40,616 bases of DNA from Myxococcales bacterium (GCA_003158735.1 PMLB01000194.1:47054-87669), one strand, 5' to 3'; positions 1-10,860 are shown, counted from the first letter of the stretch. Made by a program: numbers and translations. Notes: generated by a model from the sequence alone, not told the origin.

Positions 1-112
1 GAAATTCAATCAGTAGTGCTAGACGGGCCGGCGTGAGCCGCTTCCAGTGTTGGGCCAACTCGACAAGGTGACGTTCGTCATTGGTGCAACCAATGAAACC
101 CGCGTCCGTCAC
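1..112 (-). CDS. Partial CDS running off the left edge; possible GTG start at 112; N-terminus VTDAGFIGCTNDERHLVELAQHWKRLTPARLALLIEF
   Basis: Open minus-strand frame from a GTG just downstream of the SBP gene stop; no recognisable family. Confidence 0.3.
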   Translation of the reverse strand, partial: MTDAGFIGCTNDERHLVELAQHWKRLTPARLALLIEF

Positions 113-134
113 GCACGTTGCTAGCCTGTTCCAG

Positions 135-1400
135 TTATGGGACCGGAGGAGTATCCACGAAAACCTGGAACAACGCGGCCTTGTCTCCATTTTGGGCAAA
201 GGCAAGCATGGCGGTATCCCAAACGTCTTTGCTCACCGTCAGCATGCTGTAGCTCGCGTTCTTGAAGTCCGCGTAGGTCACCTGCGCTTCTGAGTCGAGC
301 CTGCTTAGGGGAACATCCATACGAATGGGCGTAGATCCTTTGTAGCTGTTGAAGGCAACTTGGGCGTCAATGCTGCCTATTGTCTGGAAGAAGTCATAGG
401 TGCCGTTAGGGTGTTTTGCGCCGACAGGGAGGGAGAAGGTGTCCACCCCATACCAGAACAGGTCGGACGCGCCTGGCATCCCGCTGACGCCAAAGTCCAT
501 GCCTGGCGTCCAACCAAGCGTTTGAAAGTACCCCTTCGCCCAATCGCCGTGAAGGAACATGGCTGCCTTTCCAGACTGCATGGCCGCCGCTGCATCATCC
601 CAGCCGAAATTCGTCGAGTCAGACGCTCCAGTGGAGTCTACATAGTTCGCAACCACCGTGCCGAACAGGTCAATGGCGGCTTTCAGAGCGACATCGTCGC
701 GCGGTCCCCCTGTCATGTAGTCGTAGAATGCGGCCGTCCCCATGGAGGCCATCGCAAGATCGTTGAAGAGAATTCGCATAACCCAGCCCTGGTACGCGAT
801 CGCCACGGGCGGGATGCCAGCCGCTTTCAACGCCTGGCAAACCGCCAAGAACTCCGCAAGTGTCGTCGGCGGGGCAAGACCTTGGCTGGCAAACACGTTC
901 TTGTTGTAGAAGAAGGCGTTCTCTCGGTGGATGTTGTTGGGCATTGACTGGACATGGCCACCCACGCTGACGTCCTTGAGGACCTGTGGGAAGATGACGC
1001 TGGTTAGGTTTTGGGTGGCCAGAAATGCATCCAGGGGCTGAAGGGCCCCAGGATTGGCCGTGAGAAATGCCCCAAGGGTGGCGGCAGTGTCCTGGAACAG
1101 ATCGGGAGGATTCCCGCCTGCGAGCCGCTGTTGGAGCGTGGCGCGACTGTCGGCCCCGCTCGTGAGCGCCGCATTGTAGATGATGTCCCCCAGGTGCGTC
1201 TCTTCGTCGAGTGACACAAGTGCCTGAAGCGCCTGGGCCTCACCCGGTGCCGTCCACCAAGAGAACATTTCGATCACCGTCGTACCTGAGCCGCTATCCT
1301 GGCTGTTCGGCCCTGCTTGACTGCCATTAGAACCACAAGCAATGGCTCCGGAAAACAGTGCCAACGACAGCATCGTCGCGTGAGTAGATCGGCGTGACAT
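135..1400 (-). CDS. Extracellular solute-binding lipoprotein, carbohydrate ABC transporter type (family 1)
   Basis: Lipobox-like SGAIAC; SBP motifs (LFQDTAATLG..., NNIHRENAFFYNKNVF, GKAAMFLHGDWAKGY) typical of sugar-binding SBPs. Confidence 0.85.
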   Translation of the reverse strand: MSRRSTHATMLSLALFSGAIACGSNGSQAGPNSQDSGSGTTVIEMFSWWTAPGEAQALQALVSLDEETHLGDIIYNAALTSGADSRATLQQRLAGGNPPDLFQDTAATLGAFLTANPGALQPLDAFLATQNLTSVIFPQVLKDVSVGGHVQSMPNNIHRENAFFYNKNVFASQGLAPPTTLAEFLAVCQALKAAGIPPVAIAYQGWVMRILFNDLAMASMGTAAFYDYMTGGPRDDVALKAAIDLFGTVVANYVDSTGASDSTNFGWDDAAAAMQSGKAAMFLHGDWAKGYFQTLGWTPGMDFGVSGMPGASDLFWYGVDTFSLPVGAKHPNGTYDFFQTIGSIDAQVAFNSYKGSTPIRMDVPLSRLDSEAQVTYADFKNASYSMLTVSKDVWDTAMLAFAQNGDKAALFQVFVDTPPVP

Positions 1401-1635
1401 ATGATCCTTTCGTTGATTCCCGCCCTCGTCTTCTGAAGGTCGCCCAATTCATGCCGCGCAGCTGGGCGCGGACGATGGCTTCCGCCCCTAGTACTCGGTT
1501 CTCCCCTGCAGTAGCTTGAGCGGTCTTGCTTGCCCCCTTGTCCTGCGCAGACCGCCGCCGGTGAAACCCAGCGTCCTTGGTGGGTGGCAGCCCGCTAAAG
1601 TCTGCCCCTATCCTGACGATGGACGACACGGGAAC

Positions 1636-4041
1636 ATGGCACAACCACGGCGGCAGTCGACCGCGACCCAGAAGACTGCTCGCGGCCGGCGGCTTGTCGT
1701 GGCGGTGGGAGGGCGGAACTTCCGGCGCCGTCAGGCCCCACTGTGGCGGCCGGCAGTGACCGTTGCCGCGCTCCTGGTGTCGCTTGCCGCGGAGAGGAAC
1801 GCACTCCACGCAGCCGAATCGCCACCACGGCCTGCGGGGGACGCGGCCCCGGATGCAGGGATCCCCGCGATCTTTCCGGACGCGGAAGCTCCGGCCGCGC
1901 TCGACACGGCTGCGATCGCAGTCGAACCCGAGAGCAGCGAACCAACCAACCCGCTCGACCCCTTTGCGGGCGAAACCTGGCGGGATATGTCCGAGTTGGA
2001 TCTGGAAACGCTCATGCAGACGACCATCGTCACTGCGACCAAATCAGAGGTCAAGGAGGACGAGGCGCCCGCCATCGCGACGGTCATCAGCCGGGACGAG
2101 ATCCTGCGTTGGGGCTACCGCTCGGTTCAAGAAGCCCTCACGCACGTCGCTGGCATATACATGATCGATGACCAGAGCATTCCCAATATCGGCGTCCGTG
2201 GGGTTTCCGGAGGCCTTCGCTCTGAAAGTGGCCTGGTCAAGGTCATGATAGACGGTCACTCCGTCGCATTTCGTTCCACCGGCGGTAACTGGCTTGGACC
2301 TGAGTTGATCCCTCTGTCGGCGGTGCAACAGATCGAGGTGATCCGGGGACCGGCCTCCGCTCTCTACGGCGCAGATGCCTTCTTGGGAGTCATCAATGTC
2401 GTCACCCGCCACCCCGAAAAGATGAACGGCGGTGAGATCGGCGTCAACGGCAACTACGCGGGGAGCGCCCTCGCCTCGGGGCAGGACGCCAGCCTGGGCA
2501 CCGAGATCGGCAAGTTTAAGCTGCTCGCCGCCTACCGGATGCACACGGAAGACCATTCCGGGCTGCAGCTCTCGCCTCTGTCGCCCGCTCCCAAGCTGGC
2601 CAGCACCGCGTCTCCAGATTTGAGGGCCCGCGACCTCACCCAGGGGTCGAACGTGGTCTTCCTGAAGGCATCAGGGCAGGCCACGCCGACGGCCCGGATC
2701 TCCCTGCTCGGTTCCTACTCGCAACTCGACCGTGGGGCGGAGTTTGCCGACTGGGCGCAACTCACCCATGGCCTTGATGCCAATGGCCACGCCAGCGGAA
2801 CGAACATCTCCCTCCGCCAAGGGATGATCGATGCCCGGGCTGAACTCGCCCTGTCGCCGAATCTCGACCTGACCGTCGACGGGCTCCTCTTCGCCGGTGG
2901 TCCCACCTCGCGCGATCGCATCGAGGTCGGCAGCGACATCTACTACGTCAAGCGCGACTTCGGCTACCGGGGCATGGATCTCGGGGCCGAGGTGAGCTGG
3001 CGTCCGCATCGGACTGTGGCGGTCCTGTTCGGGACGGGCTACATCCTCGATTCCGAACAGCTCACTGTGGCGAATGACATCCTCAAGACCACGATCCCCC
3101 CGATTCCTGCCGGTGGCATCAGCACGTCCCGCTCCGGGGCTCTCGACCACGTCAATTTCACCAATCCGGCGGCGCACGCGCAGGTGATCTGGTCCCCCGA
3201 GAAGTCGAGACTCAGTGTCACGGCAGGCGCGCGCTACGACCACCACAACATCTACGGGGATCGCCTGAGCGCTCGCCTGGCCGGCGTGCTCAACCTTTCC
3301 AAACGGCTGCACGTCAAGCTCCTGTATGGCAATGCCTTCAAGGCCCCTGCGCCCCAGCTCCTGTACGGGTTCCCGCTCACCTCGGGCGACATCATGGGCA
3401 ACCCGCAACTGAAACCGAGCGCCGTTCACACGATTGAGGCCCAGATCTCGTACCGCTACGGCAAGTACTTCTTCTTGAGCACCGGGCTGGCCGGCAACTA
3501 CCTTCTGGATCAGGCCGAGTTCACCCAGCAGGGCGACAACCAGGTGGCGCACAACCTCGCCCGGACGCTATCGCTGTCCTGGGAGACCGTGCTGCAAATC
3601 AACTATCGGAAGCTGGTGGCCGCGTATGTCAACACGGCCTTCAATCACACAATTCGGCACACTGATGATCGGGACTACGTTGCGGCTCTGACGAACTATG
3701 GCAATCTGGCGTACCCAACGTTCATCGCCAACGCTGGGATCAGTGCCAGGCTGGCGCAGCTCCCCCTGCGGCTTGGCGTCGAAGGTTCCTTGGTATCGGC
3801 GCGCCGGGCGAGCTCCTCCGACATTCTGGAACACGGGGCACTCTATGAATATAGGCCCTATGTCGTCGTCGGCGGCAACCTGCAGACAGTCGGGCTCCGG
3901 TTGTTGCCCAATCGGGCGACCGTGATCCGCCTGATCGTTCGCAATCTGTTTGGCACGCAGATTTTCGATCCGGGCTTCGCCGGCGTGGACTACCCGCAGC
4001 TCGGCCGTACCGTGGTGCTCGACCTCATCCAAGAATGGTAG
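1636..4041 (+). CDS. TonB-dependent outer-membrane receptor
   Basis: Plug domain motifs (IVTATKSEVKEDEAPAIATVISRDEI, VQQIEVIRGPASALYGADAFLGVINVVTR); long beta-barrel region. ORF opens at 1516 but ATG 1636 is the more plausible start. Confidence 0.9.
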   Translation: MAQPRRQSTATQKTARGRRLVVAVGGRNFRRRQAPLWRPAVTVAALLVSLAAERNALHAAESPPRPAGDAAPDAGIPAIFPDAEAPAALDTAAIAVEPESSEPTNPLDPFAGETWRDMSELDLETLMQTTIVTATKSEVKEDEAPAIATVISRDEILRWGYRSVQEALTHVAGIYMIDDQSIPNIGVRGVSGGLRSESGLVKVMIDGHSVAFRSTGGNWLGPELIPLSAVQQIEVIRGPASALYGADAFLGVINVVTRHPEKMNGGEIGVNGNYAGSALASGQDASLGTEIGKFKLLAAYRMHTEDHSGLQLSPLSPAPKLASTASPDLRARDLTQGSNVVFLKASGQATPTARISLLGSYSQLDRGAEFADWAQLTHGLDANGHASGTNISLRQGMIDARAELALSPNLDLTVDGLLFAGGPTSRDRIEVGSDIYYVKRDFGYRGMDLGAEVSWRPHRTVAVLFGTGYILDSEQLTVANDILKTTIPPIPAGGISTSRSGALDHVNFTNPAAHAQVIWSPEKSRLSVTAGARYDHHNIYGDRLSARLAGVLNLSKRLHVKLLYGNAFKAPAPQLLYGFPLTSGDIMGNPQLKPSAVHTIEAQISYRYGKYFFLSTGLAGNYLLDQAEFTQQGDNQVAHNLARTLSLSWETVLQINYRKLVAAYVNTAFNHTIRHTDDRDYVAALTNYGNLAYPTFIANAGISARLAQLPLRLGVEGSLVSARRASSSDILEHGALYEYRPYVVVGGNLQTVGLRLLPNRATVIRLIVRNLFGTQIFDPGFAGVDYPQLGRTVVLDLIQEW

Positions 4042-4045
4042 ATCT

Positions 4046-5335
4046 ATGCAGCTGGACACCACAAACGAGACGCAAATCACTCGGGCGCGACGGGCTGGTT
4101 CGCTCAGCTCACCCATTGCCCACAGCCGGGCCAGGATCCTCGTGACCATCGGGTGTCTGTGCGGATCGCCAGCGTGCGGAGGCAAACCAACGGGCGACAC
4201 CCTAAACGTGGGACTGCTGCTTCCCTTCACGGGTGGGGATGCGGCGATGGGTAACAACCTGGAAGAGGCCGCTATGATGGTGGCCGACAACGTAAACGCG
4301 AACGGCGGACTGACGGGGAGGCCCCTGCGGCTCATCGTCGGGGACACGCATTCGGACGGCCCCCGAGCCCTCGAATCCCTGACCCGAATCCTGAACCAAG
4401 GTGTGGTCGCCGTCGTGGGGCCCGCGAGCACAGTTGCGGCGCTCGCGATCCTCCCAGTCCTCAAGGAACAGAGGATCGTCCTGGTTTCACCCTATGGCAC
4501 CGACTCGATCGACAACTCCATCGCCGACGCGGACTACCCCTGGTTTCGTCTGGAGCCGACGCCCATCGCGTTCGGGCAGGCTCTTGCCAAGCGCATGATT
4601 GCTGATGGGGCGACCGCCGCGACGATTCTCTACACCAGCGACGAGTACAACTCGAGTTTTGCGGACGCAACGGCCGATATGCTGAGGCAACTCGGCGGCA
4701 CGGTGTCGGCCGCGATCCCACTCCCGGTGGGATACAGTGACTACTCCGCGTCGCTGGTACAAATCTCGCCGTCGATCCTCAGGGTAGTCGTGCTCGCTGC
4801 CGATCCGATCTCCGGTGCACGGATCGCGAATGATTTGTCCGTCGTCAATCCAACGCAAGCGCGGCAATGGTATTTCCCACCCTCTCTAAAGACCGGGGAG
4901 TTCGTGAGCAACGCGCTTCCCGAGAAGATCGAGGGCGGCATTGGCGTCGCTCCCGACATCTTCGCTGCGACCGACAGGTTCAACGGCGACTTCGCGACGG
5001 CCTGGAACGGTGACGTTCCTTCCGACGGCGCCTACTATTACTACGATGCGCTCACGTTGATGGCGCTCGCCGTCGAGCAAGCTTGGGTCGCAACCGGCGC
5101 GCAGACTCCTGCATTCGAGGTGTTGCGCGACGACCTCCGCGCGGTGGCTCAGACTCGTGGCGTCGTCACCCAGTGGGATCAGACAGCGATGGCGCTGGGT
5201 TTCGTCCGCGCTGGCATGACCACCTACTACAGCGGCCTATCGGGCCCCATCCTTCTCGAGAACACGGGCGAACGGGAACTGGGTATGGCGGCTTTCTGGA
5301 AAGTCCTCGACGGAAAGATCGTTACCGCGAACTGA
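4046..5335 (+). CDS. Branched-chain amino acid type (periplasmic-binding protein 6 family) ABC substrate-binding protein
   Basis: LNVGLLLPFTGGDAAMGNNLEEAAMMVADNVNANGGLTGRPLRLIVGDTHSD and VVAVVGPASTVAALAILPVLKEQRIVLVSP are characteristic; ATG at 4046 in frame. Confidence 0.85.
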   Translation: MQLDTTNETQITRARRAGSLSSPIAHSRARILVTIGCLCGSPACGGKPTGDTLNVGLLLPFTGGDAAMGNNLEEAAMMVADNVNANGGLTGRPLRLIVGDTHSDGPRALESLTRILNQGVVAVVGPASTVAALAILPVLKEQRIVLVSPYGTDSIDNSIADADYPWFRLEPTPIAFGQALAKRMIADGATAATILYTSDEYNSSFADATADMLRQLGGTVSAAIPLPVGYSDYSASLVQISPSILRVVVLAADPISGARIANDLSVVNPTQARQWYFPPSLKTGEFVSNALPEKIEGGIGVAPDIFAATDRFNGDFATAWNGDVPSDGAYYYYDALTLMALAVEQAWVATGAQTPAFEVLRDDLRAVAQTRGVVTQWDQTAMALGFVRAGMTTYYSGLSGPILLENTGERELGMAAFWKVLDGKIVTAN

Positions 5336-5592
5336 AACGGCGTCCAGAAATCGGGTTGGACCGCCGTGAGGAGATGTGCCTCACCACCCTGCAGCGAGTC
5401 CAAGCACGTCACCGCCGGGCGCACCACGCGATTAGGGCAGTGGTGCACCCGTCACCGCCCGTGCCCGCAAGCACCAGGGATGGCGCGACCCAGATTGCAG
5501 CACGCATCTGGCGAGCCCCTACCGCCAACCTTCCCGGTCGAACCTTTGGTGGATCCGGCCACCATCGGCAGGGTCGCCGACGTCCCGATGAG

Positions 5593-6633
5593 CTACTCCA
5601 ATGCCTTGTCGATGTGCTTCAGGGCGTCGGGTTGAAGGCCGAAGTTGGCCCGCACCAGGTTGACGTCCACCACCGTCTTCACCGAGAGGGGCAGCTCGAC
5701 GGGATGTCTTTCAACCTGCCAGTCGTTCTCCGATAGGTCGAATATGAGATTCGCTGCCTGCAATCCGAGGGCTTCGTAGTCAGGCACGACAGCCAAGGTC
5801 CCGAGGGGCGAACTAGGCTCTACGAAATTGGACACGCCCACAATGAGCGGAAGTCTTGCATCAGCCGTCTCTGCGCGCCACGCTTCGTCAACGAACTCCT
5901 CGTCCCGCACCAGGGCGTTGTCGTTGAGCATCCAGATGGCGTCAACTTTCTTGCCCTTGGCAAGGTCGTGAAGCGCGCCGCGCAATCCTGCGGCGGTTGC
6001 GTCGTTGGCTACAGAGGCGGGAACAAGCTCGACGTGTTCCTTGGCTGCTAGCGCTTTCTGCCGCTCTATGAACTTTCGGAATGCGGGGCGATAGATGACC
6101 CCCACGCGGTTGATCGGGGTGGTGATTACAGAGCGTAGGTGCACGAACGCAGTGATGCCGGGAACCTCGTAGGCTATGCCCGTGGCCCGCCGGATCTGGG
6201 GCTGCACTTCTTCTACAAAAGAGGCCATCAGCAGCACCGCAGGGAGAGTTGCCGTGGTCGGACTGGCCATCTGGAGCTGGCGATAGAGGCTGATGGTTGC
6301 GTTGTTCATCAACACCAGGCATACCGGTTTCGCGGTTTGGATGGCTGCGGCCAGATCGGCGGCTTTGGTTTCCGGTCCGACTGCGAAGGTGTTGACGTTG
6401 AAGTTATTCTGCACCTCTGATACCAGGCTCCTCCGCACTTCCAGGAAGTTGGGTGAGGTGGGAATGGCGATGAGGAGCGTGGGAGCGCCCGCTCGCGCTG
6501 GCGGATCCACGATGGCCACAGGCCCCTGGCCGGGCGCGCCGGTTTCGCTGCCGGTCGTCGCGCAGTCGGCGAGGCCCAAGAGCATGATGGGCAATACAGC
6601 CACCAGCCAGTTCATGTTCTTGTCGCCGGTCAT
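5593..6633 (-). CDS. ABC transporter substrate-binding protein, ABC_sub_bind (COG2984)-like lipoprotein
   Basis: Lipobox-like LGLADC; EVQNNFNVNTFAV..., IWMLNDNALVRDEEFVDEAW, LIVGVSNFVEPSSPLGTLAVVPDYEALGLQAANLIFD resemble the family; start set at ATG 6633 to avoid overlap. Confidence 0.7.
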   Translation of the reverse strand: MTGDKNMNWLVAVLPIMLLGLADCATTGSETGAPGQGPVAIVDPPARAGAPTLLIAIPTSPNFLEVRRSLVSEVQNNFNVNTFAVGPETKAADLAAAIQTAKPVCLVLMNNATISLYRQLQMASPTTATLPAVLLMASFVEEVQPQIRRATGIAYEVPGITAFVHLRSVITTPINRVGVIYRPAFRKFIERQKALAAKEHVELVPASVANDATAAGLRGALHDLAKGKKVDAIWMLNDNALVRDEEFVDEAWRAETADARLPLIVGVSNFVEPSSPLGTLAVVPDYEALGLQAANLIFDLSENDWQVERHPVELPLSVKTVVDVNLVRANFGLQPDALKHIDKALE

Positions 6634-6739
6634 GGGACTCGATCGGCTACGGAGTCTGGTCATAGGTCGGCAGGGGCGAGCCCCAGCAGGTTCGGACTTG
6701 TTCCGGAATCCGAAGGTTCGGAGGGTTGAGGGAGGAACT

Positions 6740-8398
6740 TTAGCGACTCGGGGACGCGACCAGCTTGTAGATCGTATAGCGCTCGTCGCCCGTGACATGG
6801 TCGGCAAAGCGCGCGACGACCTCGGTGCTAGCCCTCCACGCCCGCAGCTCCTCGGGCGACCACGAGAAGGTTCGGCCGAAGCCATAGTTAAGCGACCGGG
6901 CGCTGCCAGAATCGCCGAATGGATCGCTCCCTTTTAGGTGACCGAGCGCGATGAGAACCTCGCGCTTCTGCTCGGCGTGGACTCGCAATGCCTCACGCAG
7001 AAGTTCCCCGAGACTGAGGTGCAGTTTCGATCGGCGAGTGAACCTCACGATGTCGCCGAAGCGCTGCTCGCGAACGATGTAGATGGGGTTTTGCGCGTAG
7101 TAGGGCATCGATTCGATATAGAAGTCGGGTTCGGCGATAAGGATCGCGCCTTGGTGCTCCGCGTGTGCAGCTAGATAGGCGCCAAAGTCCCGGCTTGCGC
7201 TCATGTCGTAGACGATATCCATTGCAAGCTTGTAGATCCCGCTCGCAAGGGAAATCACCAGCAAGATCGGCAGACAGCCATAGAAGCCAACACGCGCAAG
7301 CACCATGGTAACGCGTGCTTGGGGCGGCGCAGGTCCAGCATCGACGGCCATCCAGGTGAGGGTGAGCAAGAAGACAATGAACAAGCCCTGGTGTCGGTAG
7401 CCGCCCGGATACACTACGGCGAACAGCACGCTCAGCGCGAAGATGGCTGCCCACGCCACCGCGAACAGCGCCGGTCGCCGCAACAGCCCGAATGTGGATC
7501 CGATGAAGACCAGATTGATGAGCACCGCGACGAGACCAGGCAGGCGCGGAGCCACCGAGCCGAATTGTTGCGCGGGATCAAGCAACGCCGACCCGATGGC
7601 ATAAAGCACGTTCCAAGCGTTGTAGCGCGTGGGTTCTGACGAGACGATCTGATCCGAGGGCAATACGGTGAGGACAGCCACGACGGCACCTGCAGCCAGA
7701 AGCGCGGTCGCGAGGTAGAGCCCGCCGGCCGTGCGGCTTGCGAAAGCTGTCCGCCGGTTGCCAAATTCGTCCCAAAGCCAGAAGGCCATGAGCAACCCGG
7801 CAAGGAGAAGCGAGTGGATGTTGGTGTTGGCGAGACAGGCAAGTACCACGCCCATCCACACCGACCGTCGCCGGTGCTGACGGTAGAGCCAGGCAAAGGT
7901 GAACAGCAAGAGCATGGAGATCCCGTAGTTCCTGGCAACGACCGAGCATTCATAGAGCGGCATGCGCCCGAAGACGAATAGAGCCTTGAGCCAAAGGGGG
8001 AGCGGCGAGCGGAAGATCAAGACAGCGACTGCGGCCATCGCGACGGCCAAGCTGAGGATCGGCAGAACCAACTTTGACGACGTGACGACGTAGCCGGCAT
8101 GGAGCAGGAGATACCAAAGCGCCGGGTGCCCTTCGTCCTTGAGCAACGCGAACAGATCGGGCAGCGACTTCGCGCCTCGTACCAGGCTGAGAGCCCGAAC
8201 CTCGTCGCGCCAGAACTCGTGGCGGAGCGTGCCCAAAACCACGACCGCACACCAAAGCAAGAACAGCAGCCAGCGCAGCCGCTTCTCGCGCAGCGCCCGG
8301 GCATCGACCGCGGAGGCTAGCTCGGTACTTGCTACGACCGCTGGCAACTTCGCCTCTCGATCTGGCGCTAGCGGCCCGAATTGAGAGTGGTTTCGCAT
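6740..8398 (-). CDS. Polytopic membrane protein, glycosyltransferase family 39-like
   Basis: Many hydrophobic segments; N-terminal EFWRDEVRALSLVRGAKSLPDLFALLKDEGHPALWYLLLHAGY matches the GT39/ArnT-type first-loop Asp pattern. Confidence 0.55.
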   Translation of the reverse strand: MRNHSQFGPLAPDREAKLPAVVASTELASAVDARALREKRLRWLLFLLWCAVVVLGTLRHEFWRDEVRALSLVRGAKSLPDLFALLKDEGHPALWYLLLHAGYVVTSSKLVLPILSLAVAMAAVAVLIFRSPLPLWLKALFVFGRMPLYECSVVARNYGISMLLLFTFAWLYRQHRRRSVWMGVVLACLANTNIHSLLLAGLLMAFWLWDEFGNRRTAFASRTAGGLYLATALLAAGAVVAVLTVLPSDQIVSSEPTRYNAWNVLYAIGSALLDPAQQFGSVAPRLPGLVAVLINLVFIGSTFGLLRRPALFAVAWAAIFALSVLFAVVYPGGYRHQGLFIVFLLTLTWMAVDAGPAPPQARVTMVLARVGFYGCLPILLVISLASGIYKLAMDIVYDMSASRDFGAYLAAHAEHQGAILIAEPDFYIESMPYYAQNPIYIVREQRFGDIVRFTRRSKLHLSLGELLREALRVHAEQKREVLIALGHLKGSDPFGDSGSARSLNYGFGRTFSWSPEELRAWRASTEVVARFADHVTGDERYTIYKLVASPSR

Positions 8399-8681
8399 AT
8401 GCCTCTGACTGTACGTATCACGAAGTCGGGCGCTTGGACAAACGGACGTCTTGCCCGCGTTTCATAGTAGGCCAGCGTGCGCTGCATTCGCTCGTTGATC
8501 GCGCACGCGATCATCGCGATGACAAATTGGAGCGTCTCCGGGAGCATCGGGCATCACCATGCCGGTTCGCGCATGCCGTTTTCAGGCTGCGTATCTCCGC
8601 GAATTCGTGCCAGCATTTCGGCGACGACTTTCCGGACACCAAGGGTGGCCAGGGCTCGCGGAAGCCGGCAAACTACCGGTC

Positions 8682-9812
8682 ATGCGGTACTGCTCGTTCC
8701 CCAAGATCCCCGGCCTCCCCATCTCGGCGCTGGGGTTCGGATGCATGCGTCTGCCCACCGTCAGCGGTGATCCGGCGCGCATCGACGAAGAAGCGGCTGC
8801 GCGCCTCGTGCACCGGGCTATCGACGCGGGCGTGAACTACTTCGACACAGCGTGGCCCTATCATGGCCAGCAGAGCGAACCTTTCCTGGGACGCGCGGTT
8901 GCGGGACGGCGCCACCAGGTGCAGTTGGCAACCAAGCTGCCGGTGTGGGGGGTCGAAAAGGAGAGCGACTGGGAGCGTTTCATCGACCAGCAGCTGGTCC
9001 GGCTGGGAACCGACCGAATCGATTTCTACATGCTGCACGGCTTGGCGGCCGAGTCCTGGGACAAGGTCAAGAATTTGCGCGGCCTGGCTGCCCTGGAACG
9101 CGCCAAGGCTGACGGCCGCATCGGGCACATCGGCTTTTCGTTTCATGGCTCACCTGACGACTTCCGCGCCATCATCGACGCGTTCGACTGGGAATTCTGC
9201 CTCATCCAGCTCAACTACCTGGACCAGCAGTACCAGGCTGGCCTGCAAGGCCTGCGCTACGCCGAAAGCCGCAGGGTGGGCGTGGTGGTCATGGAGGCCC
9301 TGCGCGGCGGGGCCTTGGCCAGGGTGCCGCCCGCGGTGGAGAGCATCTGGGCGCGCTCGCCGCGGCCCTGGTCGCCGGCAGAATGGGCTTTGCGCTGGGT
9401 GTGGAATCTACCGGGCGTGGTGAGCGTCATCTCGGGGATGAACGCCGCCAGCCAACTCGAAGAGAACCTGCGCGTGGCGAGCCATCCCATAGCGCTCAAC
9501 TCCGACGACCGCGCGTTGGCCGACGAGGTGGCGCGCTTCTTCCACGCGCGCATGCCCGTGGCCTGCACCACCTGTGGCTACTGTCTGCCTTGCCCGGCCG
9601 GGGTTTTCATCCCCGAAGTGCTGTCCACCTACAACACGGCCTCGATGTTCGACAATCAGGCTGGACCACGCTTTACCTACGATGCCTTCCTGGTCAAAGC
9701 CGGCGCCGGCGCCGACCAATGCACCGAATGCGCCGATTGCGAGCCCAAGTGCCCACAGAACATCCCTATCATCGAGATGCTGGCCAAAGCCCACGCCCAC
9801 CTCACTGGGTAG
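8682..9812 (+). CDS. Aldo/keto reductase with C-terminal 4Fe-4S ferredoxin-like domain
   Basis: LGFGCMRLP, NYFDTAWPYHGQQSEPFLGRAV; C-terminal CTTCGYCLPCP and CTECADCEPKCPQNIPI cysteine motifs; ATG 8682. Confidence 0.88.
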   Translation: MRYCSFPKIPGLPISALGFGCMRLPTVSGDPARIDEEAAARLVHRAIDAGVNYFDTAWPYHGQQSEPFLGRAVAGRRHQVQLATKLPVWGVEKESDWERFIDQQLVRLGTDRIDFYMLHGLAAESWDKVKNLRGLAALERAKADGRIGHIGFSFHGSPDDFRAIIDAFDWEFCLIQLNYLDQQYQAGLQGLRYAESRRVGVVVMEALRGGALARVPPAVESIWARSPRPWSPAEWALRWVWNLPGVVSVISGMNAASQLEENLRVASHPIALNSDDRALADEVARFFHARMPVACTTCGYCLPCPAGVFIPEVLSTYNTASMFDNQAGPRFTYDAFLVKAGAGADQCTECADCEPKCPQNIPIIEMLAKAHAHLTG

Positions 9813-9864
9813 TGTGGGATGTTCGGAGAAAGTCTACCCGCCACGATGATTTGTTGAGGTCCCC

Positions 9865-10836
9865 ATGGAAAAGACGCGCAGCCTAGCCAATTTGATCCAG
9901 TCGGCCCGAGCCTTCCAAGAAAGTCGAGTGCTGCTCACGGCCCTGGAATTGGACGTGTTCTCGACGGTCGGGGAAGGCGGCGCCACGGCCGCAGATGTCG
10001 CCCAGCGCCTGGGCACTGAGTCGCGCGCCACCGAGATGCTGCTGAACGCACTCGTGGCGCTGGGCGCGCTTCTGAAGCGCGATACCGTCTTTCGCTGTAC
10101 CGCCGAGTCGAAGGCTCTGGGGCCTGCGCGGCCAGGCCTGTTGCACACGGTCCATTTGTGGAACACGTGGTCCACCCTCACCGAATGCGTGAAGGTGGGC
10201 AGGGCGGTCCAGTCGCGCGGCCCCGAGGGCTTCCCCGAAGAGCGCACGCGCGACTTCATTGCCGCCATGCACGCGCGGGCTCAGGACAGCGCCAAAGAAA
10301 CCGTGCGCGTCTCGGGCATCCACCATGCGAAGCGAATGCTCGACGTGGGCGGCGGATCGGGCGCCTTCTCCATCGCCTTTGCCCAGGCTTGTCCCGAACT
10401 GCGCGCGGAAATTCTGGATCTGGGACCGGTGGTTCTTCTGGGCGAGCGCTACATTCGCGAGGCGGGACTGCAGGACCGTGTCCGCGTCCGACCCGGGGAC
10501 ATGCGCACGGCGGAACTTGGCCAAGAATACGACCTGATATTGCTCTCCGCCGTCTGCCACATGTTCGGCGAGGACGAGAACCGCGCGCTCATCCAGCGCT
10601 GCGCCCGGGCTTTGGTACCAGGAGGTCATCTCGTGATCCGCGAATTCATCCTCGAGGAAAATCGCGCCGCGCCCCCGTTTGCAGCGCTTTTTGCCCTCAA
10701 CATGCTCGTGGGCACCGAACACGGAAACACCTATACCGAAGGCCAATACCGCAGCTGGATGGCAGAAGCCGGCCTGGGCAGCATCACTCGCCCCGACCCC
10801 GACGGCGATGTTTTGGTTGCAGCCCAATCAGGCTAG
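9865..10836 (+). CDS. SAM-dependent O-methyltransferase (Methyltransf_2-like)
   Basis: MLDVGGGSGAFSIAFAQ motif I; ALVPGGHLVIREFIL; N-terminal winged-helix dimerisation-like region. Confidence 0.85.
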   Translation: MEKTRSLANLIQSARAFQESRVLLTALELDVFSTVGEGGATAADVAQRLGTESRATEMLLNALVALGALLKRDTVFRCTAESKALGPARPGLLHTVHLWNTWSTLTECVKVGRAVQSRGPEGFPEERTRDFIAAMHARAQDSAKETVRVSGIHHAKRMLDVGGGSGAFSIAFAQACPELRAEILDLGPVVLLGERYIREAGLQDRVRVRPGDMRTAELGQEYDLILLSAVCHMFGEDENRALIQRCARALVPGGHLVIREFILEENRAAPPFAALFALNMLVGTEHGNTYTEGQYRSWMAEAGLGSITRPDPDGDVLVAAQSG

Positions 10837-10860
10837 AAGGTCAGGGCGCAAGGAGACACC

